From: Steroidobacteraceae bacterium
Lineage (GTDB): Bacteria > Pseudomonadota > Gammaproteobacteria > Steroidobacterales > Steroidobacteraceae
DNA length: 33,967 nucleotides
Direction: 5' to 3'
NCBI GenBank assembly: GCA_025451375.1
Contig: JANWKL010000125.1
Span: 1 to 33,967 of the forward strand
Shown here: positions 1 to 8,284 of the stretch, piece after piece
Layout: each line of letters starts with the position of its first letter
How positions within the stretch are numbered: the first letter of the stretch is position 1
The notes under the pieces: model-generated
The model's database searches: none
Seen by the model: only the letters and a program-made list of their open reading frames with translations
Told to the model about the DNA's origin: nothing
Translations under genes and position numbers: made by a program

Positions 1-851
1 CTTTACTCAACGCCGACATTATTTGGGCCAATAGTCAAGGTTTCCCGGAGGCCTCACAGTATTTCGTGCAGACCACACAGGGCTCAGTAACACCCTCGAT
101 CACGGCGACCGGCGACACGGCAGATTGCTTCAACTCCGCCTCTGTCGCCCTCGCGATCGCTAACAATGGTGCGCCCACCCCTTCGACCATCCACGTCGCG
201 GCAATCGGGCATGAGTCGTTTATTACTTTCTCATCTCCCGGAACGATGAAAATTCAGGTGCCGTGGGTAGGAAATCTCCGCATCCTGGGGTTCACTTGGC
301 AAGACATGTCACCGGGAAGCGGATCAGGGTCGATTACCGCCATTTCAAGCTCAGACCAGTGCAATTTCACAAGAACTGGCGGCCCCGGCGGCGGCAATGT
401 CTGGTACGCACAGAATTGCTCACCGTGTCCGACATGCACGCTGAGCATGACGTGGACCGGAGCCTACTCTTCGCCGCAGGGAAGCTTCCGCTATTACGAC
501 GTGGAGAACGCGCAGGCTTCGTCGTTCCAGAACGCCGCTACAAGCTCCGGGATCACTTGCGGAACAAACATCCCTGACGCACCGACGTTCACCCCAACCG
601 GGGCAAGTAGCGGCTTGGTGATTCAGCAGTTGGGGGACGGCACGGGGCCAGTTACTGGCTTTGCTTCCGGCGCGCCCACGGGCGCGGTGTTTGATCTGTG
701 GACCTTTGCGGGCCAGACCGACAGCGACCTTGCTGACAACGCGGACGCGAGCAGTCACTTGTACTACTCGAGCACATCAACACAGAACTGGAACTTTACA
801 GCGGCGAATGCTAACGAAAATTGCACCACCGCGGCGGCGGCCTTCAACTGA
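1..851 (+). CDS. Hypothetical protein, 5'-truncated by the window edge
   Basis: The reading frame is open from base 3 to the TGA at 849-851, about 282 codons, so the true start lies outside the window; the GTG at 66 is only an internal candidate. I do not recognise the family. The product is rich in Ser, Thr, Gly and Asn, poor in charged residues, and has a Cys cluster (C-S-P-C-P-T-C) in its middle third plus other scattered Cys. This composition resembles secreted or surface proteins of beta type with disulfides, but no motif proves it. Base composition is visibly less GC-rich than the next gene. The 165 bp after its stop hold no gene or clear signal. Confidence 0.6.
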   Translation, partial: LLNADIIWANSQGFPEASQYFVQTTQGSVTPSITATGDTADCFNSASVALAIANNGAPTPSTIHVAAIGHESFITFSSPGTMKIQVPWVGNLRILGFTWQDMSPGSGSGSITAISSSDQCNFTRTGGPGGGNVWYAQNCSPCPTCTLSMTWTGAYSSPQGSFRYYDVENAQASSFQNAATSSGITCGTNIPDAPTFTPTGASSGLVIQQLGDGTGPVTGFASGAPTGAVFDLWTFAGQTDSDLADNADASSHLYYSSTSTQNWNFTAANANENCTTAAAAFN

Positions 852-1016
852 TCTCCGGCGGTCGGTAGCCAGGCACCGTTGGAATACCCGGGGAAGGTGA
901 ACGACCGGGTGCACCGGGCACTGCGCGCCGGCGGGCGGCGGCGTGCGGCGCTTCGCGCTCAACGTGCCGCACCCGGATCGCCTCAAACCAGCATCGCCAT
1001 GACTTAGAATTGAGCC

Positions 1017-1748
1017 ATGAGCAAGACCCCCAGACGAGCACTGGTCACCGGCGGCAGCGGCGGTATCGGCAGCGCCTTGTGCCGCCGCCTGGCGCGCGAC
1101 GGTCACCATGTCTACGTGCATGCGCATCGCGGCGTCGCCGCAGCGGCGGCGCTGGTAGAGGAGATCCGCGCCAGCGGCGGTGAGGCGCAGGCAATCCACT
1201 TCGACATCACGGATGGACCAGCGACGCTCGCCGCACTGACCAGCGCGCTGGAGGCCGGTCCGATTCAGATCCTGGTGAACAACGCCGGCATTCACGATGA
1301 CGCGGTGCTGCCCGGCATGAGCGCCGCCCAGTGGCACCGCGTGATTGATGTGTCGGTTAACGGCTTCTTCAACGCGACGCAGCCCTTGCTTCTGCCGATG
1401 ATCCGTACGCGCTGGGGGCGTATCGTCAACGTCTCCTCAATCGCCGGGCTGATCGGCAACCGCGGTCAGGTGAATTACGCAGCCGCGAAGGGCGCCGTGA
1501 ACGCCGCCACCAAGGCGCTGGCGCTGGAGCTCGCGACGCGCGGCATCACGGTCAACGCCGTGGCGCCGGGCATTATCGGCACGCCCATGACCGAGGGCAT
1601 GTTCGATGCCGAGGCCATCGAGCGGCTGGTGCCGATGAAGCGCGTCGGTCTGCCCGATGAAGTCGCGAACGTGGTGTCATTCCTCGCTTCACCGGACGCC
1701 TCGTACGTGACCGCGCAGGTGATTTCGGTCAGCGGCGGGATGACGTAG
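1017..1748 (+). CDS. 3-oxoacyl-ACP reductase-like short-chain dehydrogenase (FabG-like)
   Basis: This 243-aa protein is a classical short-chain dehydrogenase/reductase of the FabG type, expected to reduce 3-oxoacyl thioesters with NAD(P)H in the cytoplasm. The cofactor motif TGGSGGIG is at residues 11-18, NNAG at 88-91, and the catalytic Ser141, Tyr154 and Lys158 (YAAAK) are all present, with the PG(I)xxTPM segment behind them. Length is normal for FabG (about 245 aa). The ATG at 1017 is preceded only by a weak ribosome site. It stands alone between an unrelated upstream gene and a convergent minus-strand gene, so its pathway (fatty-acid, polyketide or PHA precursor) cannot be decided. A second SDR sits in the PHA locus at 9828. 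Confidence 0.85.
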   Translation: MSKTPRRALVTGGSGGIGSALCRRLARDGHHVYVHAHRGVAAAAALVEEIRASGGEAQAIHFDITDGPATLAALTSALEAGPIQILVNNAGIHDDAVLPGMSAAQWHRVIDVSVNGFFNATQPLLLPMIRTRWGRIVNVSSIAGLIGNRGQVNYAAAKGAVNAATKALALELATRGITVNAVAPGIIGTPMTEGMFDAEAIERLVPMKRVGLPDEVANVVSFLASPDASYVTAQVISVSGGMT

Positions 1749-1767
1749 TTGCGCTAGACCACTTGGA

Positions 1768-2058
1768 TCAAGCCCCGATGACCGCTTCCAGACTGTCGCA
1801 GTTCAAGTTCCGAACGCTGTGGAACCAGCCACCCTCAATCTGGATTTCATTCCACACGCCGTCAGGATCGCGGTAGAGCACACGCCGTACGTCCAGGTCA
1901 TAGCCGGCTGACCTGAGGGCGCGTACCACGGCCGCCGCGTCGTTGGCGATACTGCGACCGTGGCCCAGGTCGACCAGACACAGGGCGCCCGCGCGCTCTT
2001 CGGCGCTAAATACCGCATGCGGCCAGGGGCCCCCGAGGATTGCCACCGGGTTAGTCAT
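1768..2058 (-). CDS. Hypothetical protein, 96 aa
   Basis: Small ORF of unknown family, read here from the ATG at 2058; the frame is open upstream to 2190 but that would overlap the lipoprotein gene extensively. The product has a Val/Leu-rich N-terminal half and a C-terminal half with W-N-E-I-Q-I-E-G-G-W-F. Its ATG overlaps the TGA of a 19-codon ORF (2055-2114) that looks like a signal peptide and itself begins in an ATGA overlap with the DUF4440-like gene. Either this is the third gene of a translationally coupled chain, or a secreted protein whose signal peptide has been separated by a frameshift. Confidence 0.5.
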   Translation of the reverse strand: MTNPVAILGGPWPHAVFSAEERAGALCLVDLGHGRSIANDAAAVVRALRSAGYDLDVRRVLYRDPDGVWNEIQIEGGWFHSVRNLNCDSLEAVIGA

Positions 2059-2114
2059 ACCGACAGACGCGCGACGGCGAGGACAAGTCCTAGCCAGGGC
2101 AGGCGCGGCTTCAT
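2055..2114 (-). CDS. Possible 19-aa coupled leader ORF or detached signal peptide
   Basis: The tiny ORF encodes MKPRLPWLGLVLAVARLSV: a basic N-terminus followed by a hydrophobic run, as in a signal peptide. It starts in an ATGA overlap with the stop of the lipoprotein gene (2114-2111) and ends in an ATGA overlap with the start of the 96-aa gene (2058-2055). It could be a genuine coupling peptide, or the N-terminus of the downstream protein after a frameshift or sequencing error. No SD is needed if translation is coupled. Low confidence that it is an independent gene. Confidence 0.3.
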   Translation of the reverse strand: MKPRLPWLGLVLAVARLSV

Positions 2115-2587
2115 GGGCGCGCTCCTGAGGAATTTGCGATGTCGACAACGCATCTCCAGGAGCCGTCGCGCTCTTTCCTCCAGACCTCAACGGCCCGGTT
2201 GTTCTCCAGCACTGCCCTGCCCTCCGGTGTGGTCAGACTGATCCGGTTGGTGCCGGTCGCGTAGGCGAGGTCCCCAGACTTTGCAACCGAGATGTGATCC
2301 ATGGTCCACGAAATCGAAAAGTCCGGGATGGCGAATGCGCCGGTGACGTAACGCCGAATGGCGTCCCTGCCCACTATCGCCGGAGAGCCAGCTATCAGCA
2401 GAATCGCATCGTCCGACCAGTACGACACCGACTGCTCGATGTCATGCGCCTGCGCCGCCGCGAGCCAGCGGGCATCCGCAGCGCGAATAGCCGCTTCATC
2501 ACCGGTCGGATCCGGGGCCGGCGGGGTCTTGCACGCCGCCACGGCACCGAGTACCACCAAAGTCAACACTGCGTCACGAGTTCTCAT
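2111..2587 (-). CDS. SnoaL-like/DUF4440 lipoprotein
   Basis: A 158-aa protein with an N-terminal lipoprotein signal (hydrophobic run ending in AVAAC, Cys at about residue 19) followed by a SnoaL-like/DUF4440 (NTF2-fold) domain. Typical elements are visible: A-I-R-x-x-D-A-R-W near the start of the domain, S-x-x-Y-W-S-D-D-A-I-L after it, I-V-G-R-D-A-I-R, and a C-terminal W-R-K-E-R-D-G-S-W-R-C-V-V-D-I. The family holds isomerases and ketosteroid-like proteins, but most secreted members have no known substrate. Start chosen at the ATG at 2587 because GGGAG lies 8 nt upstream; a GTG one codon earlier is possible. It overlaps the next ORF by ATGA, suggesting a small operon. Confidence 0.8.
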   Translation of the reverse strand: MRTRDAVLTLVVLGAVAACKTPPAPDPTGDEAAIRAADARWLAAAQAHDIEQSVSYWSDDAILLIAGSPAIVGRDAIRRYVTGAFAIPDFSISWTMDHISVAKSGDLAYATGTNRISLTTPEGRAVLENNRAVEVWRKERDGSWRCVVDIANSSGARP

Positions 2588-2660
2588 CACACGTGCTCCC
2601 TGTCGGGTAACGCGTCATCACCTGCCGGGCTGCACTGCCGCCCGGCAGGTGACCGCCGCA

Positions 2661-3770
2661 CTACTGCTTCACGTAGACAGCCGTCGTCTTCTCGTTCTCC
2701 CGGCCCGGAACCCAGTTCATGTCCGTGAACGAGCCTCCATCGGCCGCCATGTTCCACTCCCCCATGTTGTCCGTCTTGCCATTCATCTTGAAGACGTACG
2801 TGAACCTGGTCGGCGAGAGTCTCTGGTTCGCAACGGTTGTTCCGGGCGGTCCGCCCATGAGCGGATGGTCGCTGCCATCGGTGCGCCCCTCCCAGTGGGC
2901 CTTCATGTCAGGAACCTCGATGTGCAGCACCCCGGGAGCCGGCGCGGCGACCACGAACGTCTGCGGTCCACTGGGCCCGACGACTTTGGCCGTACGCCAT
3001 GTGCCGATCAGGCCGTCTGATCCGCTCACCCGCGTGAAGGTGTCCTCCTCGCGAAACGGGTTGCCGTCGGGCTTCGTACCCGTGAACACCATGTTGAGAG
3101 TCTTGCCATCCGCTGACAGCTCGATATGTCCACTGGAGCGCACCTTGCCCTCCGCCTTGACCACGGTGTCCCAGGCGTTGGTACCCGCCGCGGTCCAGCT
3201 GATCGTGCGGTTGGAATAGGCCTTGTACTCCTTGCCATCGATTCCAAAGTCGAAGCTCGCGGTGCTGCCGTCATCGTAGTGCAGCAACTGGCCCGGGCTC
3301 TTCGAGTACGTGAAGGTCTGCCCGGTGAAATGGCTCCTGGCCGCGTCGAGCCTCCACGTGCCGGTCCAGGGGCTGTCCGCGGTGGAGGCCGCGCCGGCCG
3401 CGGCCTGCTTTTGCCGCTTCCATGCGCGCTTGACCAGGCTGTTGACCCGATCCTCGCACTTATCGGCCACCTTGCTAAAGGTGAGCGCGGCATTTTCATA
3501 CTTCCAGGCATAAGTGCCTGTCTGCTCACCGGCCTTGGAACATGCCCACGGCCCCAGGCTATCAGTCAGCTGCAGTTCGCTCGTCTTGACGGAGTAAGTG
3601 CCGGTGACCTCCAGCGTCTCGCCCTTGTTCACGTGAAACTGTCCCTTGTCATCGAAGCTCACGGTGATGTGCGTTCCTGTGGCCTCATACGTTCCGGTGC
3701 GGAAATCGCCGGCCACCGCGGCGCCGGCCGGCAGCGCGAGCAGCGAACAGAGCAACAGTGTCTTCTTCAT
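2661..3770 (-). CDS. Secreted hypothetical beta-rich protein
   Basis: A 369-aa protein with a clear Sec signal peptide (MKKTLLLCSLLALPAGAAVA, cleavage after about residue 20). The mature part has several internally similar beta-rich stretches of the type G-T-Y/G-T-W-x-x...D-x-x-x-S (GTYEATG, GTYSVK, GTYAWK, GTWRLDAARSHFTG, GTWRTAKV), as in periplasmic lipocalin-like or META-like proteins with no assigned reaction. Two Cys near residues 77 and 104 could form a disulfide. GGGAG lies 8 nt upstream of the ATG. It lies upstream of the lipoprotein gene in the same orientation with a gap of about 70 bp, so co-transcription is possible. Function unknown. Confidence 0.7.
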   Translation of the reverse strand: MKKTLLLCSLLALPAGAAVAGDFRTGTYEATGTHITVSFDDKGQFHVNKGETLEVTGTYSVKTSELQLTDSLGPWACSKAGEQTGTYAWKYENAALTFSKVADKCEDRVNSLVKRAWKRQKQAAAGAASTADSPWTGTWRLDAARSHFTGQTFTYSKSPGQLLHYDDGSTASFDFGIDGKEYKAYSNRTISWTAAGTNAWDTVVKAEGKVRSSGHIELSADGKTLNMVFTGTKPDGNPFREEDTFTRVSGSDGLIGTWRTAKVVGPSGPQTFVVAAPAPGVLHIEVPDMKAHWEGRTDGSDHPLMGGPPGTTVANQRLSPTRFTYVFKMNGKTDNMGEWNMAADGGSFTDMNWVPGRENEKTTAVYVKQ

Positions 3771-3832
3771 GATCTGAACTCCCAGTAAGTGTGTGTGGGT
3801 CGGCGCGCACTACTCTGGCTCGGACGCGCGCA

Positions 3833-4288
3833 TCACGGTGTTGACCCGGCAGCCTCCGGCACGATCACCAGGAAGCTGCCGCTCCAGAACTTCTCGTACG
3901 CCTCGCTTTGCAGGAAATGGCTTCGCGAAGCGCTGTAGTGCGCCTCCCCGGGGCGCACCTCGATGGTGACGAGGCCCCCGGTGGCGGCGCGGATCGCCCC
4001 GGCGTGCACCCCCGCGGCGCAGATCGAGGAGCCGTCGGTGTAGGGGCCGCTGCCGATGACCTGGCCCGCCACGGCCTTGCCCGGCGGGCACCGAAAGCGG
4101 AAGCGCTCGCCGTTCAGGCCGCGCAGGTTCAGGTCCAGGGGGCTCGTGCGCCAGTCGACCTCATGGACCGCCGGCAGCGGCGCTGGTACGGCTGCCGTCG
4201 CGGGCACGGCCCACAGCGCCCCGCCCCAGCCGAGGCAGGCCGTCAGCCATCCGATCCCGATACGACATGGCGCACGCATGGCCGGCAC
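3833..4288 (-). CDS. Secreted LCCL-domain protein
   Basis: A 151-aa protein with a signal peptide (about residues 1-33) and then an LCCL domain at about 60-142. The LCCL hallmark is seen as Y-T-D-G-S-S-I-C-A-A-G-V-H-A-G-A-I followed by G-G-L-V-T-I and a final S-E-A-Y...S-F segment; Cys67 and Cys90 are candidates for a disulfide. LCCL domains were named from Limulus factor C, cochlin and Lgl1 and occur in bacterial secreted proteins, where their ligands are mostly unknown. Starts at residue 1 (4288) or residue 4 (4279) are both possible. It is divergent from the CadC-like regulator with a gap of about 90 bp, so it could be its target. Confidence 0.75.
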   Translation of the reverse strand: MPAMRAPCRIGIGWLTACLGWGGALWAVPATAAVPAPLPAVHEVDWRTSPLDLNLRGLNGERFRFRCPPGKAVAGQVIGSGPYTDGSSICAAGVHAGAIRAATGGLVTIEVRPGEAHYSASRSHFLQSEAYEKFWSGSFLVIVPEAAGSTP

Positions 4289-4377
4289 GCTGAACGCTGG
4301 TGCAGCCGCTGTCCTCGCCGTTTCGCTGGCATTTTTCTGGCAAACTTGTTGCCGCCACGACGGATTACGACAAGTAC

Positions 4378-7209
4378 ATGTCCGCGCTGGGAAATCCCGT
4401 TTATCGATTCGGAGGCTTCGAGCTCGAGCCTGCCGAGCGGCGCCTGTCGGAAGGCGGCAAGGCCGTTTCGCTCACTCCCAAGGTGTTCGACACCCTGGTG
4501 CTGCTGGTGGAGCGTGCCGGCCACGTGGTCAGCAAGGACGAGCTCATGAAGCTCCTGTGGCCGCGCGGCTACGTGGACGAATCCAACCTCACCAAGCACA
4601 TCTGGCTCATCCGCCGGGCCCTGGGCGACGGCGAGCACGACTCGCGCTTCATCCAGACCGTGCCCAAAGTCGGCTATCGTTTCGTGGCGCCGGTAGCCAG
4701 CGGCTCCACGGCCCCCACGATGCCCCTTGCCGGACCGCTACCGCTTGCGGACGGCGCCGATGGCGCGCTCACCGCGACGCCCATGGCCGAAGCACGCCCC
4801 GCGGCTGGCGCGGGTCCTGCCCGCAACCGTCACTGGCTCGTGGGCGGCGCACTCGCCGCCGGCGCCCTGGCGCTGGCCCTCGGTTGGCGGCTGGCCGGTC
4901 CGCTCATGCCGCGATCCGTGGTCCACCACCCGGGTCGCACGGTGGCATTCGTTGGCTTCAGCAACCTCTCAGGTAACGCCAAGGACGCGTGGCTCGCGCC
5001 AGCCCTGACCGAAATGCTCGGCACCGAGCTGAACGTGGCGAACAACCTGCAGGTGGTGCCGGACGAACTGGTGCGCGACGCCAGCGCCGACCTCTCCCCG
5101 CCCGCCGCCGGCGGCTACTCGGCGCCCACGCTGGCGCGTTTGCGGCGGCGGCTGGACGCGGACTACGTCGTGAGCGGCAGCTACCTCGTCACCGGGACTT
5201 CCGACGCCGCGCCGCTGCGGGTCGACATCGCGCTGCAGGACACGCGCACGGGCGAGCTTTTGGCGTCGGTCTCAAACCAGTCGGGCATCACCGGGTTGAT
5301 TGCGCTCGTGACGCAGGCGGGCGCGACGCTGCGCGACAAGCTGGGGGCGAAGTCGCCGGATCCGGCAACACTCAGCCTCGTGGCCAATGCCCAGCCGCCC
5401 AGCATCGATGTAGCCCGACGGCTCGGCTTCGCCCTCGATGCCCTGCATCACTATGACGCGGCGCGCGCACGCGATGAGCTGCTCGAGGCGGTGGCCGAAG
5501 CGCCCGGCTACGCACCCGCCTACACCTTGCTCGCGCAGGCGTGGTCGGCGCTCGGCTACCGTGACAAGGCGCTCGCCGCCGCCGAGCAGGGTGCCCAGCG
5601 CGCCGCCAACCTCCCGCCGGAGCAGCGTCTGCAGACCGAAGCCGTGGTCGACGTGCAGCACGCAGACTGGGCCAAGGCCGTGACCGCCTGGCAGGCGCTT
5701 TCGCAGCTGAGGCCTGCGAGCCTCGAGTACCGGCTGCAGACCATCGACGCACAAATCGCTGCAGGGGCGGCGGCGGGCGCACAAGCGACGCTGCGGGATT
5801 TGCGGCGCCTGCCGAATGCCGACGCCGATCCGCGCACCGAGCTCGCCGCCGCGCGCGTGGCGGGCGAGCTGTCTGATGCGAAGGGCAGCGCGCAGCACGC
5901 TGCCAATGCACTGCGGCTGGCGCAGCAGCACGACGCGGTCGGTCTCATCGCGGAAGCGCAGCTCACCCTCGGCGGCGCGCGCAGCCACCTCAATCGCACC
6001 GAGGAAGCGCGCGCCGGTTTCATGGCAGCTATCGACGCGTATCGTGTGGTCCGCAATCCGCGTGGCGAGGCGGCCGCGCGCACGAATCTCGCGCAGGCGT
6101 TGTCAACCCTCAATCGTAACCAGGAAGCGCGCGAGGAATACCAGCGCGCGATGGCGCTTAGTCAGAGCATCGGTGACCTGAACGGGGTGGCGGCGGTCTA
6201 CCGCAACCTGTGCAGCATGATGTGGCTGGCAGGTGATCGCGACGGCGCCCAGGCGGCCGCCCGCCACGCGCTCGAGCTCGCTCGCGAAACGGGCGATCTG
6301 TCCACGCAGTCGTGGACCCTGCAGGCCCTGGCCACGATTCAGTCTGACGACGCGGCGAGCGACGAGGTGCTGGCCGAGTACCGCGAGGTGGTCACACTCG
6401 AGGAGCGCGCCGGTCATCAGCCCGCCTGGGCGCTCACCAACATCGCCGACGAGCAAAGACTGCGCGGTGAGCTCGATGCCGCCCGTGCCACCTGCGTGCG
6501 CGCGCAGGCGGCGGCGGCGGTCTTGAGCGATCTGCAGTTTGCGGTGTTCAGCGGCTTCACCTGCGCACTGGTCGAGGCAGACCGCGGCAACAGTACGGCG
6601 GCGCGCGCCGGGTTTGAAGACGTCATACGGCGGGTCGGCAGCGGCGGCGACATGAGCTATACCAATAACGCTGACATGATGCTCGCGCAACTCGACATGG
6701 ACGACGGGCAGTGGCGCACGGCGCACGAGCGATTACAGCAGGCGAGCCACGGTTTCGCGGCGGCGGAGGAACGCACCGGCGAGGCCGACGCCGAGGCGAT
6801 GCTGGCGTTGTGTGAACAGGCCCTCGGCGATGCCGCCGCGCGCGACCGCGCGCTGGCCCGGGCACGTACGCTGCGGCAATCCATAACCTCGCGCCAGGAG
6901 GTCTACATGGTGGACATCGCCCTGGCCCGCCTCGGCGACCCGGCGCATCCTGATCCCAGCGCCGCGGCCGACAAGCTGCTCGCCCTGGGCGCGGATGCCG
7001 GGCGGCGCCACTTTCTCGCCTGGTCACTCGAGGCGAAGCTCGCCGCCTGGGAACTACAGCATGCGCAAACCGCTGCGGGCGGTGCGGCCGCGAGCGCGCT
7101 GCACCTTGAAATTGAAACGACCGCCCGCCAGCACGGTTTCGGCCGGATCCTGAAACTCCTGCAACGGCGCGGCGCGCGTGGGGCTGCGCCGCAGGACTCA
7201 CACACCTGA
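4378..7209 (+). CDS. CadC-like transmembrane winged-helix regulator with TPR periplasmic domain
   Basis: A 943-aa protein with an OmpR/CadC-type winged helix at residues 9-105 (L-T-P-K-V-F-D-T-L-x-x-L-V, then K-D-E-L-M-K-x-L-W and V-P-K-V-G-Y-R-F), a Pro/Ala linker, one membrane helix at about 152-174, and a long C-terminal part. That part opens with a TolB-N/FlgO-like segment (residues about 185-320) and continues into Ala-rich helical repeats of TPR type to the end. The architecture is that of one-component membrane regulators that bind DNA directly from the membrane. The open frame runs back to a GTG at 4300, but MSALGNPVYRFGGFEL is the usual start for the domain, so the ATG at 4378 is preferred. 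The divergent LCCL gene is a plausible target. Confidence 0.85.
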   Translation: MSALGNPVYRFGGFELEPAERRLSEGGKAVSLTPKVFDTLVLLVERAGHVVSKDELMKLLWPRGYVDESNLTKHIWLIRRALGDGEHDSRFIQTVPKVGYRFVAPVASGSTAPTMPLAGPLPLADGADGALTATPMAEARPAAGAGPARNRHWLVGGALAAGALALALGWRLAGPLMPRSVVHHPGRTVAFVGFSNLSGNAKDAWLAPALTEMLGTELNVANNLQVVPDELVRDASADLSPPAAGGYSAPTLARLRRRLDADYVVSGSYLVTGTSDAAPLRVDIALQDTRTGELLASVSNQSGITGLIALVTQAGATLRDKLGAKSPDPATLSLVANAQPPSIDVARRLGFALDALHHYDAARARDELLEAVAEAPGYAPAYTLLAQAWSALGYRDKALAAAEQGAQRAANLPPEQRLQTEAVVDVQHADWAKAVTAWQALSQLRPASLEYRLQTIDAQIAAGAAAGAQATLRDLRRLPNADADPRTELAAARVAGELSDAKGSAQHAANALRLAQQHDAVGLIAEAQLTLGGARSHLNRTEEARAGFMAAIDAYRVVRNPRGEAAARTNLAQALSTLNRNQEAREEYQRAMALSQSIGDLNGVAAVYRNLCSMMWLAGDRDGAQAAARHALELARETGDLSTQSWTLQALATIQSDDAASDEVLAEYREVVTLEERAGHQPAWALTNIADEQRLRGELDAARATCVRAQAAAAVLSDLQFAVFSGFTCALVEADRGNSTAARAGFEDVIRRVGSGGDMSYTNNADMMLAQLDMDDGQWRTAHERLQQASHGFAAAEERTGEADAEAMLALCEQALGDAAARDRALARARTLRQSITSRQEVYMVDIALARLGDPAHPDPSAAADKLLALGADAGRRHFLAWSLEAKLAAWELQHAQTAAGGAAASALHLEIETTARQHGFGRILKLLQRRGARGAAPQDSHT

Positions 7210-7213
7210 TGCG

Positions 7214-8284
7214 CTAGCGACGCGCCTGCAGCCAGGACGTGATGCGTGCCGGAATCTGCTCGCGGGCGGCACGGCTCACGTACATGCCAATGTGCCCGGT
7301 GTCGATGGCGCAGCTCTCGTAGTCCTCGCTGCCGATGCAGTGCTCCATCGCAGCCGCGGCGGCCGCGGGCACGATGTGATCCTGGGTGGCGTAGAGATTC
7401 AACACGGGCTGGCGGATGTCACGCAGGTTGACCGGCCGGCCGCCGATTGCGAGCGTACCGCGCAGCAGCCGGTTCTCCTGGTAGAACCAGCGCACGAACT
7501 GCGCCAGCGCCGCCGCCGCCTGCGGCGGGCTGTCGAATATCCACTTCTCCATGCGCACGAAATCCTCGACTGCGCGCTGGTCGGCGTTGCTGGCGAGCAG
7601 GCGCACGTATTTCTGCTGCGCCAGCCGCAACGGCATGAGTGACAGGAACAGCGCGTTCAGGACTTCACCGGGTATGTTGCCGGTCGCGCGGATCAGGTCC
7701 GAGTCCAGCTCGCGAACCCACTTCGACAAGAGGTTGTCGGCCGTATGAAAGTCCACCGGCGTCGTCAGCGTCACGAGGTTCGCGACCTGGCGCGGATGCA
7801 GCGCCGTGTAGCACAGGCTCAGCACCCCGCCCTGGCAGACCCCGAGCAGATCGAGCGCCTCAAGGTCATGGCTCGCAAGCACATGAGCCACGCAGCCGCC
7901 GAGGTGCCGTTCCAGATAGTCCTCAAGATCGGTGCAGCGGTCGGAGTCATCGGCGTCTCCCCAGTCGATGAGGTACACGGTGTGTCCGGCTTCAAGCAGG
8001 CGCCGCACCAGCGAGCGGTCCGGCTGCAGATCAAGAATGTACGGACGGTTGACGAGCGCGAAGCAGATGAGAATCGGCCGTGCATGCCGGGCGGCCCGGC
8101 CGCTGGTTCCGGAAGCCGCCAGCGGTGCGTAGCGGTACAGCGTGGTCTTGCCACGGCTCCACACGGCACGCTTGGCGGAGCAGCCCACCTCCACAGACGC
8201 TGCCTGCCGCAGTTTGTGAAGCGTGTCGGCGAAGCGCGCGTTCAGATCGCCGAACCCTAACGGGTCTGCGGCGGATCGCCTCAA
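7214..8284 (-). CDS. phaC: Class III polyhydroxyalkanoate synthase subunit PhaC
   Basis: This 356-aa protein is the catalytic subunit of a class III PHA synthase, which polymerises 3-hydroxyacyl-CoA on the PHA granule surface together with PhaE. The alpha/beta-hydrolase core carries the modified lipase box G-V-C-Q-G-G with catalytic Cys150, and Asp302 (QDH) and His331 (TGH) complete the triad; the numbers almost coincide with those of the Allochromatium vinosum enzyme (Cys149, Asp302, His331). The length matches class III, not class I. The start is a TTG at 8284 that overlaps the phaE stop as TTGA, which predicts translational coupling. It ends 4 bp from the stop of the convergent regulator gene. 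Confidence 0.93.
   Translation of the reverse strand: MRRSAADPLGFGDLNARFADTLHKLRQAASVEVGCSAKRAVWSRGKTTLYRYAPLAASGTSGRAARHARPILICFALVNRPYILDLQPDRSLVRRLLEAGHTVYLIDWGDADDSDRCTDLEDYLERHLGGCVAHVLASHDLEALDLLGVCQGGVLSLCYTALHPRQVANLVTLTTPVDFHTADNLLSKWVRELDSDLIRATGNIPGEVLNALFLSLMPLRLAQQKYVRLLASNADQRAVEDFVRMEKWIFDSPPQAAAALAQFVRWFYQENRLLRGTLAIGGRPVNLRDIRQPVLNLYATQDHIVPAAAAAAMEHCIGSEDYESCAIDTGHIGMYVSRAAREQIPARITSWLQARR

Noticed and set aside
4300-4377. GTG start of the CadC-like regulator at 4300
   Set aside because: The extra 26 residues are not part of the winged-helix family N-terminus; the ATG at 4378 fits.
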